From contig CAZWUZ010000186.1 in NCBI GenBank assembly GCA_964637655.1, positions 1 to 7,828 on the forward strand: DNA of 7,828 nt, in the 5' to 3' direction. The notes under the pieces are model-generated. The model had not been told where the DNA came from. It made no database searches and worked only from the letters and a program-made list of their open reading frames with translations. How positions within the stretch are numbered: position 1 is the stretch's first letter; the number at the start of each line of letters is the position of its first letter. Source of the stretch: CAZWUZ01 sp964637655 [NCBI: uncultured bacterium] (lineage in GTDB: Bacteria > DAOPZR01). Below are positions 1 to 5,530 of this stretch, in pieces. Made by a program: the position numbers and the translations under genes.

Positions 1-1244
1 AGGAGGCGCGCCTGACCGAAGCGGTCGCCGAACGCATAACCGACGCCCGCCCCCGCGGCGGTAACCACCATCAGCGAAAACCAGAGCAGAAAAATGTGTG
101 AGCCGCGCATGCCGAACAGCCGCATACCGACCGACGAGGAGAGCGCCTCGGGGAAGTTTGACAAAAACAGGCCGGCAATGAGCGTGTAGGGGATAACCGA
201 GAAAAACTCCGGGGCGATACCGGCCGCCTGCTGTGCCGCGACCAGCGCAAGGAAGCCGGAACCGATGACGAAACTCTCCGGGATGCCGTCGAGCAGGATG
301 CCGAGCCAGATGGCCAGCGGGGCACTGCCGTGGGCCGCGCGGGCGCGGCTGATCTCGTGCCGGTCAGGGACATGCTCGCCGCGCTGCAGCGCCATGGTGG
401 CGCGTTTCGCCCAGCGCGCCGCAGCCGCCACGCGCGTCGTGTCGTGCACGGTGAGTGCGCCGAGCCGGTCTGCCGCCAGCTGCCGCGCCGCGGCGTCCAG
501 TTCCGGGCAGTCGCGGCGCAGCCGCGCGAAATCCTCGCGCCGCAGGACGTAGGCGGTGACCTGCCCGGCAGCGGTTGCCGTCGCGGTGCGGGGGGCGCCC
601 GTCAGCAGCGCGATCTCGCCGAGCACGTCGCCGGGCCCGAGGGTGGCGAACAGTTCGCCGTTGCGGCTGAGGGCCACCGTGCCGGTGTCGATGAAGAAGA
701 GCCGGTCGCCGCTGCTCTCCTGCACGAACAGCACTTCACCGGGGGTGAAGGATACCGGGAAGAGCAGGTCGACGAGGCACCGTATCGCTTCGGGCGGGAG
801 CGCGGTGAGCAGCTTGACCCGGGCGAGCGCACGGACGATTTCCGCCTCCTTGCGCCGGCGGCTGCGCGTGAGGTAGGTGACGGTGGTCGAGTACTTGCGC
901 AGGAAGCCGCCATGCGCGTTGACCAGCTGGTCGAGCACGACGAAGAGGATGCCGCCGACGGCACTGCCGCCGAGCAGGGCGAAGAAAGCATGACGGATGT
1001 GCAGGTCAGCACCCGGGGCGATGACCGCGTTGACCGTCGGGGCGATCAGTTCGATGGCCAGCGCGGCGAGCAGCGCCCCGGCGCCGAACGCGGCGAGCAG
1101 CCCGACCAGCACCGGGCGCGGGCGGGTGAAAATGCCGAGCAGCGAACCGAGCGGGAGGGAAACGGCACTCAGGCCGCCGATGATGACCGCCCAGGTCAGG
1201 TAGCGGGCATCGCCGGAGCAAAGTGCAGCACAGGCATCGGTCAT
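1..1244 (-). CDS. ZIP-like metal permease with inserted cyclic-nucleotide-binding domain (3' end cut by window edge)
   Basis: An uninterrupted minus-strand frame begins MTDACAALCSGD and runs off the left edge (414 complete codons visible). Hydrophobic helices lie near residues 15-38, 46-68 and 84-106. A soluble segment (about 112-305) follows, then helices near 308-335, 345-368 and 383-405. The soluble part contains a cNMP-binding fold (about 143-260), with the phosphate-binding cassette GEIALLTGAPRTATA at 209-223 and its usual Glu (210) and Arg (219). The fourth and fifth helices carry LLDGIPESFVIG (317-328) and LSNFPEALSSS (361-371), resembling the ZIP-family HNxPEG and HExPxE metal-site motifs but with the histidines replaced by Asp and Ser. 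Inference: an inner-membrane divalent-cation permease whose variable cytoplasmic loop became a nucleotide sensor. Transport and ligand are unproven. There is no clear Shine-Dalgarno; GTG at 1250-1248 is an alternative start two codons upstream. Confidence 0.8.
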   Translation of the reverse strand, partial: MTDACAALCSGDARYLTWAVIIGGLSAVSLPLGSLLGIFTRPRPVLVGLLAAFGAGALLAALAIELIAPTVNAVIAPGADLHIRHAFFALLGGSAVGGILFVVLDQLVNAHGGFLRKYSTTVTYLTRSRRRKEAEIVRALARVKLLTALPPEAIRCLVDLLFPVSFTPGEVLFVQESSGDRLFFIDTGTVALSRNGELFATLGPGDVLGEIALLTGAPRTATATAAGQVTAYVLRREDFARLRRDCPELDAAARQLAADRLGALTVHDTTRVAAAARWAKRATMALQRGEHVPDRHEISRARAAHGSAPLAIWLGILLDGIPESFVIGSGFLALVAAQQAAGIAPEFFSVIPYTLIAGLFLSNFPEALSSSVGMRLFGMRGSHIFLLWFSLMVVTAAGAGVGYAFGDRFGQARL

Positions 1245-1256
1245 AGGCACCGCAGA

Positions 1257-1286
1257 AGTGTAACACCGGGCTGCGCATCGCGTCAA
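1257..1286 (-). promoter_or_regulatory. Sigma70-like promoter for the ZIP-like/cNMP gene
   Basis: Read on the minus strand, a -35 box TTGACG (1286-1281) is followed after 18 bp by TACACT (1262-1257). The -35 matches the consensus at five of six positions. Transcription would start near 1250, only about 6 nt before the ATG at 1244, so the transcript would be almost leaderless. This fits the lack of a Shine-Dalgarno. Predicted by inspection only. Confidence 0.5.
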
Positions 1287-1318
1287 GGTGCATTGACGGC
1301 AGACGGTTCAGGTGTTAC
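1260..1318. promoter_or_regulatory. Perfect inverted octamer overlapping both -10 regions (candidate operator)
   Basis: GTAACACC (1260-1267) and GGTGTTAC (1311-1318) are exact reverse complements, 43 bp apart. Each overlaps the -10 region of one of the two divergent promoters, in the same orientation relative to transcription. A shared regulator binding both arms, possibly by looping, is inferred. Alternatively the two promoters simply derive from a duplicated, inverted promoter. Confidence 0.45.
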
Positions 1319-1321
1319 GAT
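1293..1321 (+). promoter_or_regulatory. Sigma70-like promoter for the four-gene operon
   Basis: TTGACG (1293-1298) and TACGAT (1316-1321) are separated by the optimal 17 bp. They match the consensus at five of six and four of six positions. Transcription would start near 1328, leaving a leader of about 134 nt before the ATG at 1462. It is the best promoter match seen upstream of the operon. Confidence 0.6.
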
Positions 1322-1327
1322 GCGCCT

Positions 1328-1461
1328 TACTGGCGGAGGCGCCGACTGGAGCGCATGCACTGCACTGTTCCGGAATATGCAGCGATTGCCGGATACGCCT
1401 TTTCCGCAGCAAGCGGGAACAGCGGCGGGCAGGAGTGAACTCTATTGCACAGGACAAGGGC
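1328..1461 (+). other. Long 5' leader of the operon
   Basis: About 134 nt lie between the predicted transcription start and the ATG at 1462. A small hairpin is visible: TTTCCGC (1401-1407) can pair with GCGGGAA (1413-1419) around AGCAA, with one bulged base. An in-frame GTG at 1435 could extend the first protein by nine residues. I recognise no known riboswitch. Confidence 0.3.
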
Positions 1462-1971
1462 ATGGTGCGACTGCAGCCATACGGAATACTCCTAACTTCG
1501 CTGTACCTGCTGGCGAACGGGGTTGGCGGGCTTGCTGTCATAGGGTCAAGCCGGGACGCATTTCGCGCGGCGGAGAGCGCCATCACCGCGCTGGGGTATT
1601 CCCCTTTTGTCCTTTTTCTTTCAATGATGATCATCTTCCTTTCTGCGACAGCAGGAGGGGCGGGCCTGCTGCTGCACGCACGCTGGGGATGGTGGGCGGC
1701 CCAGTATTATCTGCTCTACGGAGTACTGCGCATGGGCGGGGCGCTGATGCAGGGGCCGTTCATTGACGCACCGGGCGGCTACCTGTTCAAGTGGCTGGTT
1801 CGCGGTCTGATTTTCTGGTGGCTGGGTGGCTATCTCGCGCATCCGGACCGGGCGGAGCGTTTCGGCCTGTCGCCGATGGAAGCCCTGGCCGGCAGACGAC
1901 GCGTATGGCGGACGGTCAGCGGCACGTTCGGGGTACTGTCGTTGCTCAATATGCTGGGGGGGATATTCTGA
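1462..1971 (+). CDS. Small polytopic membrane protein of unknown function
   Basis: A 169-residue, strongly hydrophobic protein that I do not recognise. Likely membrane helices lie near residues 7-28, 48-71, 77-97 and 107-126, with a final hydrophobic stretch near 151-168. Aromatic clusters (RWGWWAAQYY at 74-83, IFWWLGGY at 117-124) sit at helix boundaries. A short charged segment (128-150) with RRR precedes the last helix. The ATG at 1462 is chosen because the hydrophobic core begins directly after it and CAGGA (1450-1454) lies 7 nt upstream. GTG at 1435 or ATG at 1312 would add polar, Arg-rich sequence unlike a membrane protein N-terminus. One base separates its stop from the kinase start, so it is almost certainly co-transcribed and may be translationally coupled to it. 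Confidence 0.7.
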   Translation: MVRLQPYGILLTSLYLLANGVGGLAVIGSSRDAFRAAESAITALGYSPFVLFLSMMIIFLSATAGGAGLLLHARWGWWAAQYYLLYGVLRMGGALMQGPFIDAPGGYLFKWLVRGLIFWWLGGYLAHPDRAERFGLSPMEALAGRRRVWRTVSGTFGVLSLLNMLGGIF

Positions 1972-1972
1972 A

Positions 1973-3010
1973 ATGCGCGAAACTGAATTCTTCTACCGGC
2001 TGACCCCGGACTGCGTGCTGGCGGCAGTCGAGTCGCTCGGCCTGGAGCCGACCGGCGCAGTTGAGGCGCTCAACTCGCTCGAAAACCGCGTCTATGCCCT
2101 GCCGCTCGACGAGGGCAGCGCGGTGGTGGCGAAATTTTACCGCCCGGGACGCTGGACGGCGGCGCAGATTCAGGAGGAGCACGATTTTGCGCGCGAACTG
2201 GCGGCCGCGGAGGTGCCCGTCTGCGCCCCGCGCGATTTTGGCGGGCGGACGCTGCACGCAACCGACGGCATCCATTTCGCCGTCTGGCCGCGCACCGGCG
2301 GGCGCGCCGCCGACGAATTCTCCCTTGCCGACCTCGAAACGCTGGGCCGCGTGCTCGCGCGCATTCATCTGGTCGGGGCACAGCGCCCGGCCCCGGCGCG
2401 ACTCGCTTTTTCCGCTGACACCTATGTCCGCCAGCCGCTGTGCTTCCTGCAGCACGGCGGTTTTCTGCCGGCTGCCTGCGCGGAGCGCTACGCGACCGCG
2501 GCGGAGCAGGTGGCGCTGCTGTACGAGCAGTATGCGGCCGGCATCCCGGTGCAGCGCATCCACGGCGACGCGCATCCGGGCAACCTGCTGCGCGGCAGCG
2601 ACGGGTTTTTCTTCCTCGATTTCGATGATTTCGTCATGGGACCCGCGGTGCAGGATTTCTGGATGCTCTGGACCGGAACGGGTGACGAATTGCGCCGGCA
2701 GCAGGATGCCTTTCTCACCGGCTACGCGCAGTTCTGCGACTACGAGGCGTCATGGCTGCGCCTGCCGGAAATCCTGCGCGCCATGCGCTGGATCCACTAC
2801 GCCGCCTGGGTGGCGAAGCGCTGGGCTGACCCGTGCTTTCCCGCCACGTTTCCGCAATTCGGCACGCCCGGCTACTGGCAGCAGGAGACGCACGATCTCG
2901 AAGAACAGGTGAGGAAGATCAGGGCGGCACTCGATCCGGGGGGCGCGCCGGCAGCGACAGAACCGGAACTGACCAACAAGGATTTCTTCTGGGACTGGGA
3001 GGAGAAGTGA
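1973..3010 (+). CDS. srkA: SrkA/RdoA (YihE)-type stress-response protein kinase
   Basis: A 345-residue protein closely matching the SrkA/RdoA kinase family, aminoglycoside-phosphotransferase-like Ser/Thr kinases linked to stress survival in enterobacteria. Visible landmarks are NSLENRVY (34-41), ATP-binding Lys54 in VVAKFYRPGRWT (51-62), and the EEH segment (68-70). The catalytic loop RIHGDAHPGNLL (195-206) contains Asp199 and Asn204, and the metal-binding segment LDFDD (215-219) is followed by GPAVQDFWML (223-232). RRWADP-type signature appears as KRWADPCFP (282-290). All expected catalytic residues are present. It is slightly longer than the E. coli protein because of a charged/aromatic tail ending NKDFFWDWEEK. 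The ATG at 1973 is preceded by a G-rich Shine-Dalgarno (1956-1962) and starts one base after the upstream stop. The protein should be cytoplasmic. Its substrate is unknown. Confidence 0.92.
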   Translation: MRETEFFYRLTPDCVLAAVESLGLEPTGAVEALNSLENRVYALPLDEGSAVVAKFYRPGRWTAAQIQEEHDFARELAAAEVPVCAPRDFGGRTLHATDGIHFAVWPRTGGRAADEFSLADLETLGRVLARIHLVGAQRPAPARLAFSADTYVRQPLCFLQHGGFLPAACAERYATAAEQVALLYEQYAAGIPVQRIHGDAHPGNLLRGSDGFFFLDFDDFVMGPAVQDFWMLWTGTGDELRRQQDAFLTGYAQFCDYEASWLRLPEILRAMRWIHYAAWVAKRWADPCFPATFPQFGTPGYWQQETHDLEEQVRKIRAALDPGGAPAATEPELTNKDFFWDWEEK

Positions 3011-3351
3011 TGCCGCACCTGACGGAGGAGCAGCGGCAGGAACTGGCGGAACTCATCGAGCTGCGGCTGACCCGCGCGGCACGCGACCTCGAACGCCTCG
3101 AACGCGGCAGCCGGCCGGTGGAACTCGACGGCTCCATCGGGCGCGTGACGCGCATGGACGCGCTGCAGAACCAGCACCTGGCGAAAGCGATGTACGGGCG
3201 GGCGGCGGACCAATTGCCCGCGCTGCAGGCGGCGCAGGCGTCGCTGCAAGCCGGGACCTACGGCGTCTGCCGCTCCTGCGGTGAGCCGATTGACTACGAA
3301 CGCCTGCTGGTGATGCCTGAGACCATGACCTGCATGCAGTGCTCGCGCTGA
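3010..3351 (+). CDS. DksA/TraR-family C4 zinc-finger protein
   Basis: A 113-residue protein with an N-terminal helical segment (about 5-80) and a C-terminal DksA-type zinc finger. The cysteines lie at 87, 90, 108 and 111, giving the spacing C-x2-C-x17-C-x2-C. The segment VELDGSIGRVTRMDALQNQ (37-55) sits near the tip of the predicted coiled coil and is typical of short DksA-like proteins. Family members bind the RNA polymerase secondary channel and tune transcription, some with ppGpp. Whether this one does so is inferred. It is shorter than E. coli DksA (151 residues), so a paralogue rather than DksA itself is likely. The start overlaps the srkA stop by one base (TGATG), with a strong Shine-Dalgarno, AGGAG, at 3000-3004 inside the srkA end. 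Translational coupling with the kinase is likely. Confidence 0.88.
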   Translation: MPHLTEEQRQELAELIELRLTRAARDLERLERGSRPVELDGSIGRVTRMDALQNQHLAKAMYGRAADQLPALQAAQASLQAGTYGVCRSCGEPIDYERLLVMPETMTCMQCSR

Positions 3352-3352
3352 C

Positions 3353-4516
3353 ATGAACCTGCGCGGGCGGGCGGGACGCTACTTCATGCTGTTCGCTGCC
3401 CTTGCCGGGCTCGTCAGTTTCTTTGTGCGCCTGCCGCTGGCGGGTGCGGTGGTCGGCTACGCCGATTTTATCGCCTACTGGAGCGCGGGCCGCGTCTTCC
3501 TCGACGGCGGCAATCCGTACGACGGGGAGGAATTGCGCGCGGTGCAGAAGGACGCGGGGCGGCCCGACAAGTGGCCGCTGATGGTCTGGCAGCCACCGTG
3601 GGTGCTGCCGTTCACCGCGCTCGTCGGTCTGCTGCCGTTCTGGACCGCGCGCGCCCTCTGGCTGGTCTTCAATCTCTACGTACTCGTGGTGGCGTCGGAA
3701 TATTTGTGGCTCTGGTGTGGCGGCCCGCGTGAGCAGGTCTGGGTCGGCCTCTCGGCAGGACTCTTTTTCGTTCCCTGTACCATCGCCCTCTGGTGGGGGC
3801 AGATGAGCATTCTCGTGCTGGGTGGCATTGCCCTGCTGCTCCATGCGCTCGAAACGAAGCGCGATCTGCTGGCGGGTGTGGCATTGCTGCTCATGGCCAT
3901 CAAGGCACATATTCCCTACCTGCTCTTTGTGCTGGTGCTGCTCTGGGCATGGCGTGAGCGGCGCTGGCGGGTGCCGCTGGCGGGTGGCCTGATGCTGCTG
4001 CTGGCGGGTGGTGGCGCGCTGCTCTACAATCGCGCCATCGACTGGACGCTGCTGGCCGCGGGGCAGGGGCCGCTCGCCTACCGCGTGACGACGCTCAGTT
4101 TCCTGCTGCGCGATTATACCGGTGTCACAGCGTGGCAGTTCATCCCGAGCGCACTCGCCGTCGCCGCGCTGCTGTTCTGGTGGCTGCGATGCGGTCGTCG
4201 CTTCGACTGGCAGACACATATGCCCGGCTGGCTTATCGTCTCGGGTGTGACGATGTGCTATGGCTGGCTCTATGATCTCGCGGTGCTGCTTCCCGTCATT
4301 CTCGTCATGCTCGCCGGGGTGACCACCTCGCCGTTCTCGCTGCGCAGCGCCCTGACGGTTTCCGGCCTCGTCATCGTGCAGATGCTCCTCGCGGGGATGC
4401 TCCCGGTGGTCAACATGTTCACCACCGCGTGGTGGATGCCGCTGGTTATCGGCGCCATCTATCTCGTTGCACCGCGTGTCCGCCCGCCCGGCACCCCGCT
4501 GTTTCCTGACCGGTAG
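3353..4516 (+). CDS. GT87-like (DUF2029) polytopic membrane glycosyltransferase
   Basis: A 387-residue protein with about ten hydrophobic helices. Features typical of the GT87/DUF2029 family are YADFIAYWSAGRVFLDGGNP (36-55; the likely catalytic Asp is Asp38), WQPPWVLPF (79-87), WWGQMSILVL (147-156) with the family GQ motif, and AIKAHIPYLL (182-191). Characterised relatives are polyprenol-phosphate-sugar-dependent mannosyltransferases that work on the outer face of the inner membrane. Donor and acceptor here are unknown. The ATG lies one base after the zinc-finger gene stop (TGACATG) and lacks an obvious Shine-Dalgarno, so it probably depends on re-initiation. As last gene of the operon, it links the two regulatory proteins to an envelope-modifying function (inference). 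Confidence 0.82.
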   Translation: MNLRGRAGRYFMLFAALAGLVSFFVRLPLAGAVVGYADFIAYWSAGRVFLDGGNPYDGEELRAVQKDAGRPDKWPLMVWQPPWVLPFTALVGLLPFWTARALWLVFNLYVLVVASEYLWLWCGGPREQVWVGLSAGLFFVPCTIALWWGQMSILVLGGIALLLHALETKRDLLAGVALLLMAIKAHIPYLLFVLVLLWAWRERRWRVPLAGGLMLLLAGGGALLYNRAIDWTLLAAGQGPLAYRVTTLSFLLRDYTGVTAWQFIPSALAVAALLFWWLRCGRRFDWQTHMPGWLIVSGVTMCYGWLYDLAVLLPVILVMLAGVTTSPFSLRSALTVSGLVIVQMLLAGMLPVVNMFTTAWWMPLVIGAIYLVAPRVRPPGTPLFPDR

Positions 4517-4571
4517 CAGGCTGAAGAACTGTCGCCTCACGCTATCTAAGGCCGGTCATTCCCGCATTGTT

Positions 4572-4579
4572 CAATCGGG
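4572..4579. repeat. Left copy of flanking direct repeat CAATCGGG
   Basis: It is identical to 4731-4738 and abuts the left terminal inverted repeat exactly, as expected for a target-site duplication. Confidence 0.6.
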
Positions 4580-4602
4580 GCAACTATTCAGCCCGTCTGT
4601 CC

Positions 4603-4630
4603 CCTCGCCCGCTGTTCATAGCGGGAGAGG
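4603..4630. repeat. Left internal hairpin of the MITE-like element
   Basis: CCTC-G-CCCGCT (4603-4613) pairs with AGCGGG-A-GAGG (4620-4630) around the loop GTTCAT, leaving one G/A mismatch. It is a GC-rich stem with no T tract after it. Its reverse complement resembles the right half of the element (ACCCTCACC followed by CCTCTCCCGC), suggesting two inverted copies of one repeat unit. Confidence 0.6.
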
Positions 4631-4689
4631 AAGACGCGCAGCGTCAGGTGAGGGTTGCAAGGCGCACACATTTTTCACCCTCACCCCTG

Positions 4690-4719
4690 CCCTCTCCCAC
4701 TGCAGGCAGCGGGAGAGGG
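4690..4719. repeat. Right internal hairpin of the MITE-like element
   Basis: CCCTCTCCC (4690-4698) pairs perfectly with GGGAGAGGG (4711-4719). A further CTG/CAG pairing is possible inside the loop. The arms carry the CCCTCTCCC core common in dispersed intergenic palindromes of GC-rich bacteria. No T tract follows. Confidence 0.6.
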
Positions 4720-4730
4720 TGAATAGTTAC

Positions 4731-4738
4731 CAATCGGG
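4731..4738. repeat. Right copy of flanking direct repeat CAATCGGG
   Basis: It is identical to 4572-4579 and abuts the right terminal inverted repeat exactly. Confidence 0.6.
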
Positions 4739-4752
4739 AATCCAGTATCGGA

Positions 4753-4780
4753 GTCGTCCGGAACGAAGTTTCCGCACGAC
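4753..4780. repeat. Imperfect hairpin
   Basis: GTCGTCCGGAAC (4753-4764) can pair with GTTTCCGCACGAC (4768-4780) around GAA, with one C/C mismatch and one bulge. It is immediately followed by CCCC-TGC-GGGG (4780-4790), a second short dyad. Confidence 0.45.
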
Positions 4781-4802
4781 CCCTGCGGGGCTTGCTCGCT
4801 TC

Positions 4803-4841
4803 GCGCAACCATTGTACCGCTCTTCGCGGTATCGGTTGCGC
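4803..4841. repeat. Hairpin just past the DUF5610-like gene stop
   Basis: GCGCAACC (4803-4810) pairs with GGTTGCGC (4834-4841), and TACCGC (4815-4820) with GCGGTA (4826-4831) around the loop TCTTC; a small internal loop separates the two stems. It begins 4 nt beyond the stop codon of the minus-strand gene. It may protect that mRNA end or help termination, but lacks the T tract of a standard intrinsic terminator on either strand. Confidence 0.5.
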
Positions 4842-4845
4842 TCAG

Positions 4846-5400
4846 CTATGCGACGCTGCCGGTGAACGCGTCGAGTTTCTGCTGCAGCAGTTCGTAGGTC
4901 TGCCCGATGGTGCTGCTGACGAAGTCCGGGGTCTCCTTGCTGAAAAACTCATCGAGCAGTCCGCGCGCCTGCGCGAAACCCTCCTCGATGGCGTTGCGCA
5001 TCAGCGTGCGGAACTCATCCTGCACGGTGTCCGTTTCGCTGCCGGCGTGGTTGGCGCTGAATGCCGGGAAGAAGGAGGCGGCAAAATCCATGATGCGCTG
5101 CGCGGTATTCTCCGGGCTGTAGAACCCTTCCAGCGTGGCGGCCGCTTCGGCTTCGGCGGCCGGGTCCGCTGCTTCCGCCACAGCGGTGGTGGCCGACGCG
5201 TAGAGCACTTCCAGTGATTTGCTCACCGCGTACAGCTGCTTGCCGTCCGCGGAAAACTCCACGCGGTCGCTCTGCAGGCGCATATACTGCAGTGAAAGCG
5301 TGGAACTGTTCTTGCCGGCGGTACTGGTTTCCGGCTGGTTGAACATGCTGGCGTAGCGGGCAAGTGCGTCCTGATTGGTAAGACCGGTGAGTGGATTCAT
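4846..5400 (-). CDS. DUF5610-like protein of unknown function
   Basis: A 184-residue soluble protein with no signal peptide or membrane segment. The N-terminal half is low in recognisable features and includes an Ala/Glu-rich stretch (about 69-89). The C-terminal half has FYSPENTAQRIMDFAASFF (93-111), AIEEGFAQARGLLDEFF (137-153) and IGQTYELLQQKLDAF (165-179). This pattern fits the helical DUF5610 domain as I recall it. The function of that domain is not established. The second of two adjacent ATGs is chosen (5400), because AGGAGG at 5411-5406 lies 5 nt before it but only 2 nt before the ATG at 5403. It has its own 227-bp upstream region and follows the AsmA-family gene on the same strand, so separate regulation is likely. 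Confidence 0.75.
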   Translation of the reverse strand: MNPLTGLTNQDALARYASMFNQPETSTAGKNSSTLSLQYMRLQSDRVEFSADGKQLYAVSKSLEVLYASATTAVAEAADPAAEAEAAATLEGFYSPENTAQRIMDFAASFFPAFSANHAGSETDTVQDEFRTLMRNAIEEGFAQARGLLDEFFSKETPDFVSSTIGQTYELLQQKLDAFTGSVA

Positions 5401-5405
5401 CATAC

Positions 5406-5411
5406 CCTCCT
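5406..5411 (-). promoter_or_regulatory. Strong ribosome binding site AGGAGG of the DUF5610-like gene
   Basis: A perfect AGGAGG on the minus strand decides the start: spacing to the second ATG is 5 nt and to the first only 2 nt. The sequence around it (ATACC-AAGGAG-GGTAT) can form a 5-bp stem with much of the Shine-Dalgarno in the loop, so mild structural control of translation is conceivable. Confidence 0.7.
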
Positions 5412-5439
5412 TGGTATCCGAAATCCCGTTAGGTTGTAT

Positions 5440-5459
5440 GCGAAAGATCCGTCTTTCGC
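5440..5459. repeat. Perfect 8-bp stem hairpin in the leader of the DUF5610-like gene
   Basis: GCGAAAGA (5440-5447) and TCTTTCGC (5452-5459) are exact complements around the tetraloop region TCCG. The hairpin lies about 30 nt upstream of the AGGAGG. On the minus strand no T tract follows, so a leader structure or protein-binding site is more likely than a terminator. Confidence 0.5.
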
Positions 5460-5530
5460 CCCCTGCCTACAGTATCGTCAGGTGCGGGGGCCCGCTTGAG
5501 GTATTTCGTATCTGCCCAGGTGCTGACCGG

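Larger units (their letters stand above)
4580..4730. mobile_element. 151-bp nested palindromic, MITE-like element
   Basis: The ends are GCAACTATTCA (4580-4590) and TGAATAGTTAC (4720-4730), inverted repeats matching at 10 of 11 positions. The element is bracketed directly by CAATCGGG on both sides (4572-4579, 4731-4738), which looks like an 8-bp target-site duplication. Inside are a left hairpin, a right hairpin, and a perfect 9-bp inverted repeat linking them: GGTGAGGGT (4647-4655) with ACCCTCACC (4677-4685). There is no room for a transposase, so it would have to be moved in trans. Known insertion-sequence families with 8-bp duplications exist, but I cannot assign one. Alternatively it is a member of the CCCTCTCCC-type intergenic palindromic repeats found in many bacterial genomes. 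Confidence 0.6.
4517..4845. other. Convergent intergenic region packed with palindromes
   Basis: These 329 bp separate two genes that converge on them. I find no credible coding sequence. Small frames here have no recognisable product and run through repeats. The left half holds a MITE-like element and the right half three hairpins (each listed separately). None of the hairpins is followed by a clear T tract, so no textbook intrinsic terminator can be assigned to either gene. Confidence 0.7.

Noticed and set aside
1312-1461. Upstream starts (ATG 1312, GTG 1435) for the first operon gene
   Set aside because: ATG 1312 lies upstream of the predicted transcription start, and the added residues are polar and Arg/Cys-rich. 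GTG 1435 has only a poorly placed ribosome binding site, so ATG 1462 is preferred, although GTG 1435 cannot be excluded.
330-1766. Long plus-strand open frame (478 codons)
   Set aside because: It lies antisense to the ZIP-like/cNMP gene and runs through the divergent promoters and into the membrane protein gene. Its product is Arg/Gly/Glu-rich without any domain, as expected of an accidental frame in GC-rich DNA.
2061-2912. Plus-strand open frame (283 codons) inside srkA in another frame
   Set aside because: It is Arg/Ser/Cys-rich with no motif, while the srkA frame keeps every kinase motif across the same bases.
3053-4540. Long minus-strand open frame (495 codons) opposite the zinc-finger and GT87 genes
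   Set aside because: The composition is His/Arg/Gln/Glu/Pro-rich with no recognisable fold, whereas the plus strand encodes two clear families with tight operon spacing.
4603-4730. Intrinsic terminators or a CRISPR-like repeat array
   Set aside because: The hairpins are not followed by T tracts on the relevant strand. The repeats are inverted, unequal and without regular spacers.
4467-4865. Plus-strand frame (132 codons) across the convergent gap
   Set aside because: It overlaps the end of the GT87 gene, then translates palindromic repeats, and its product has no recognisable features.
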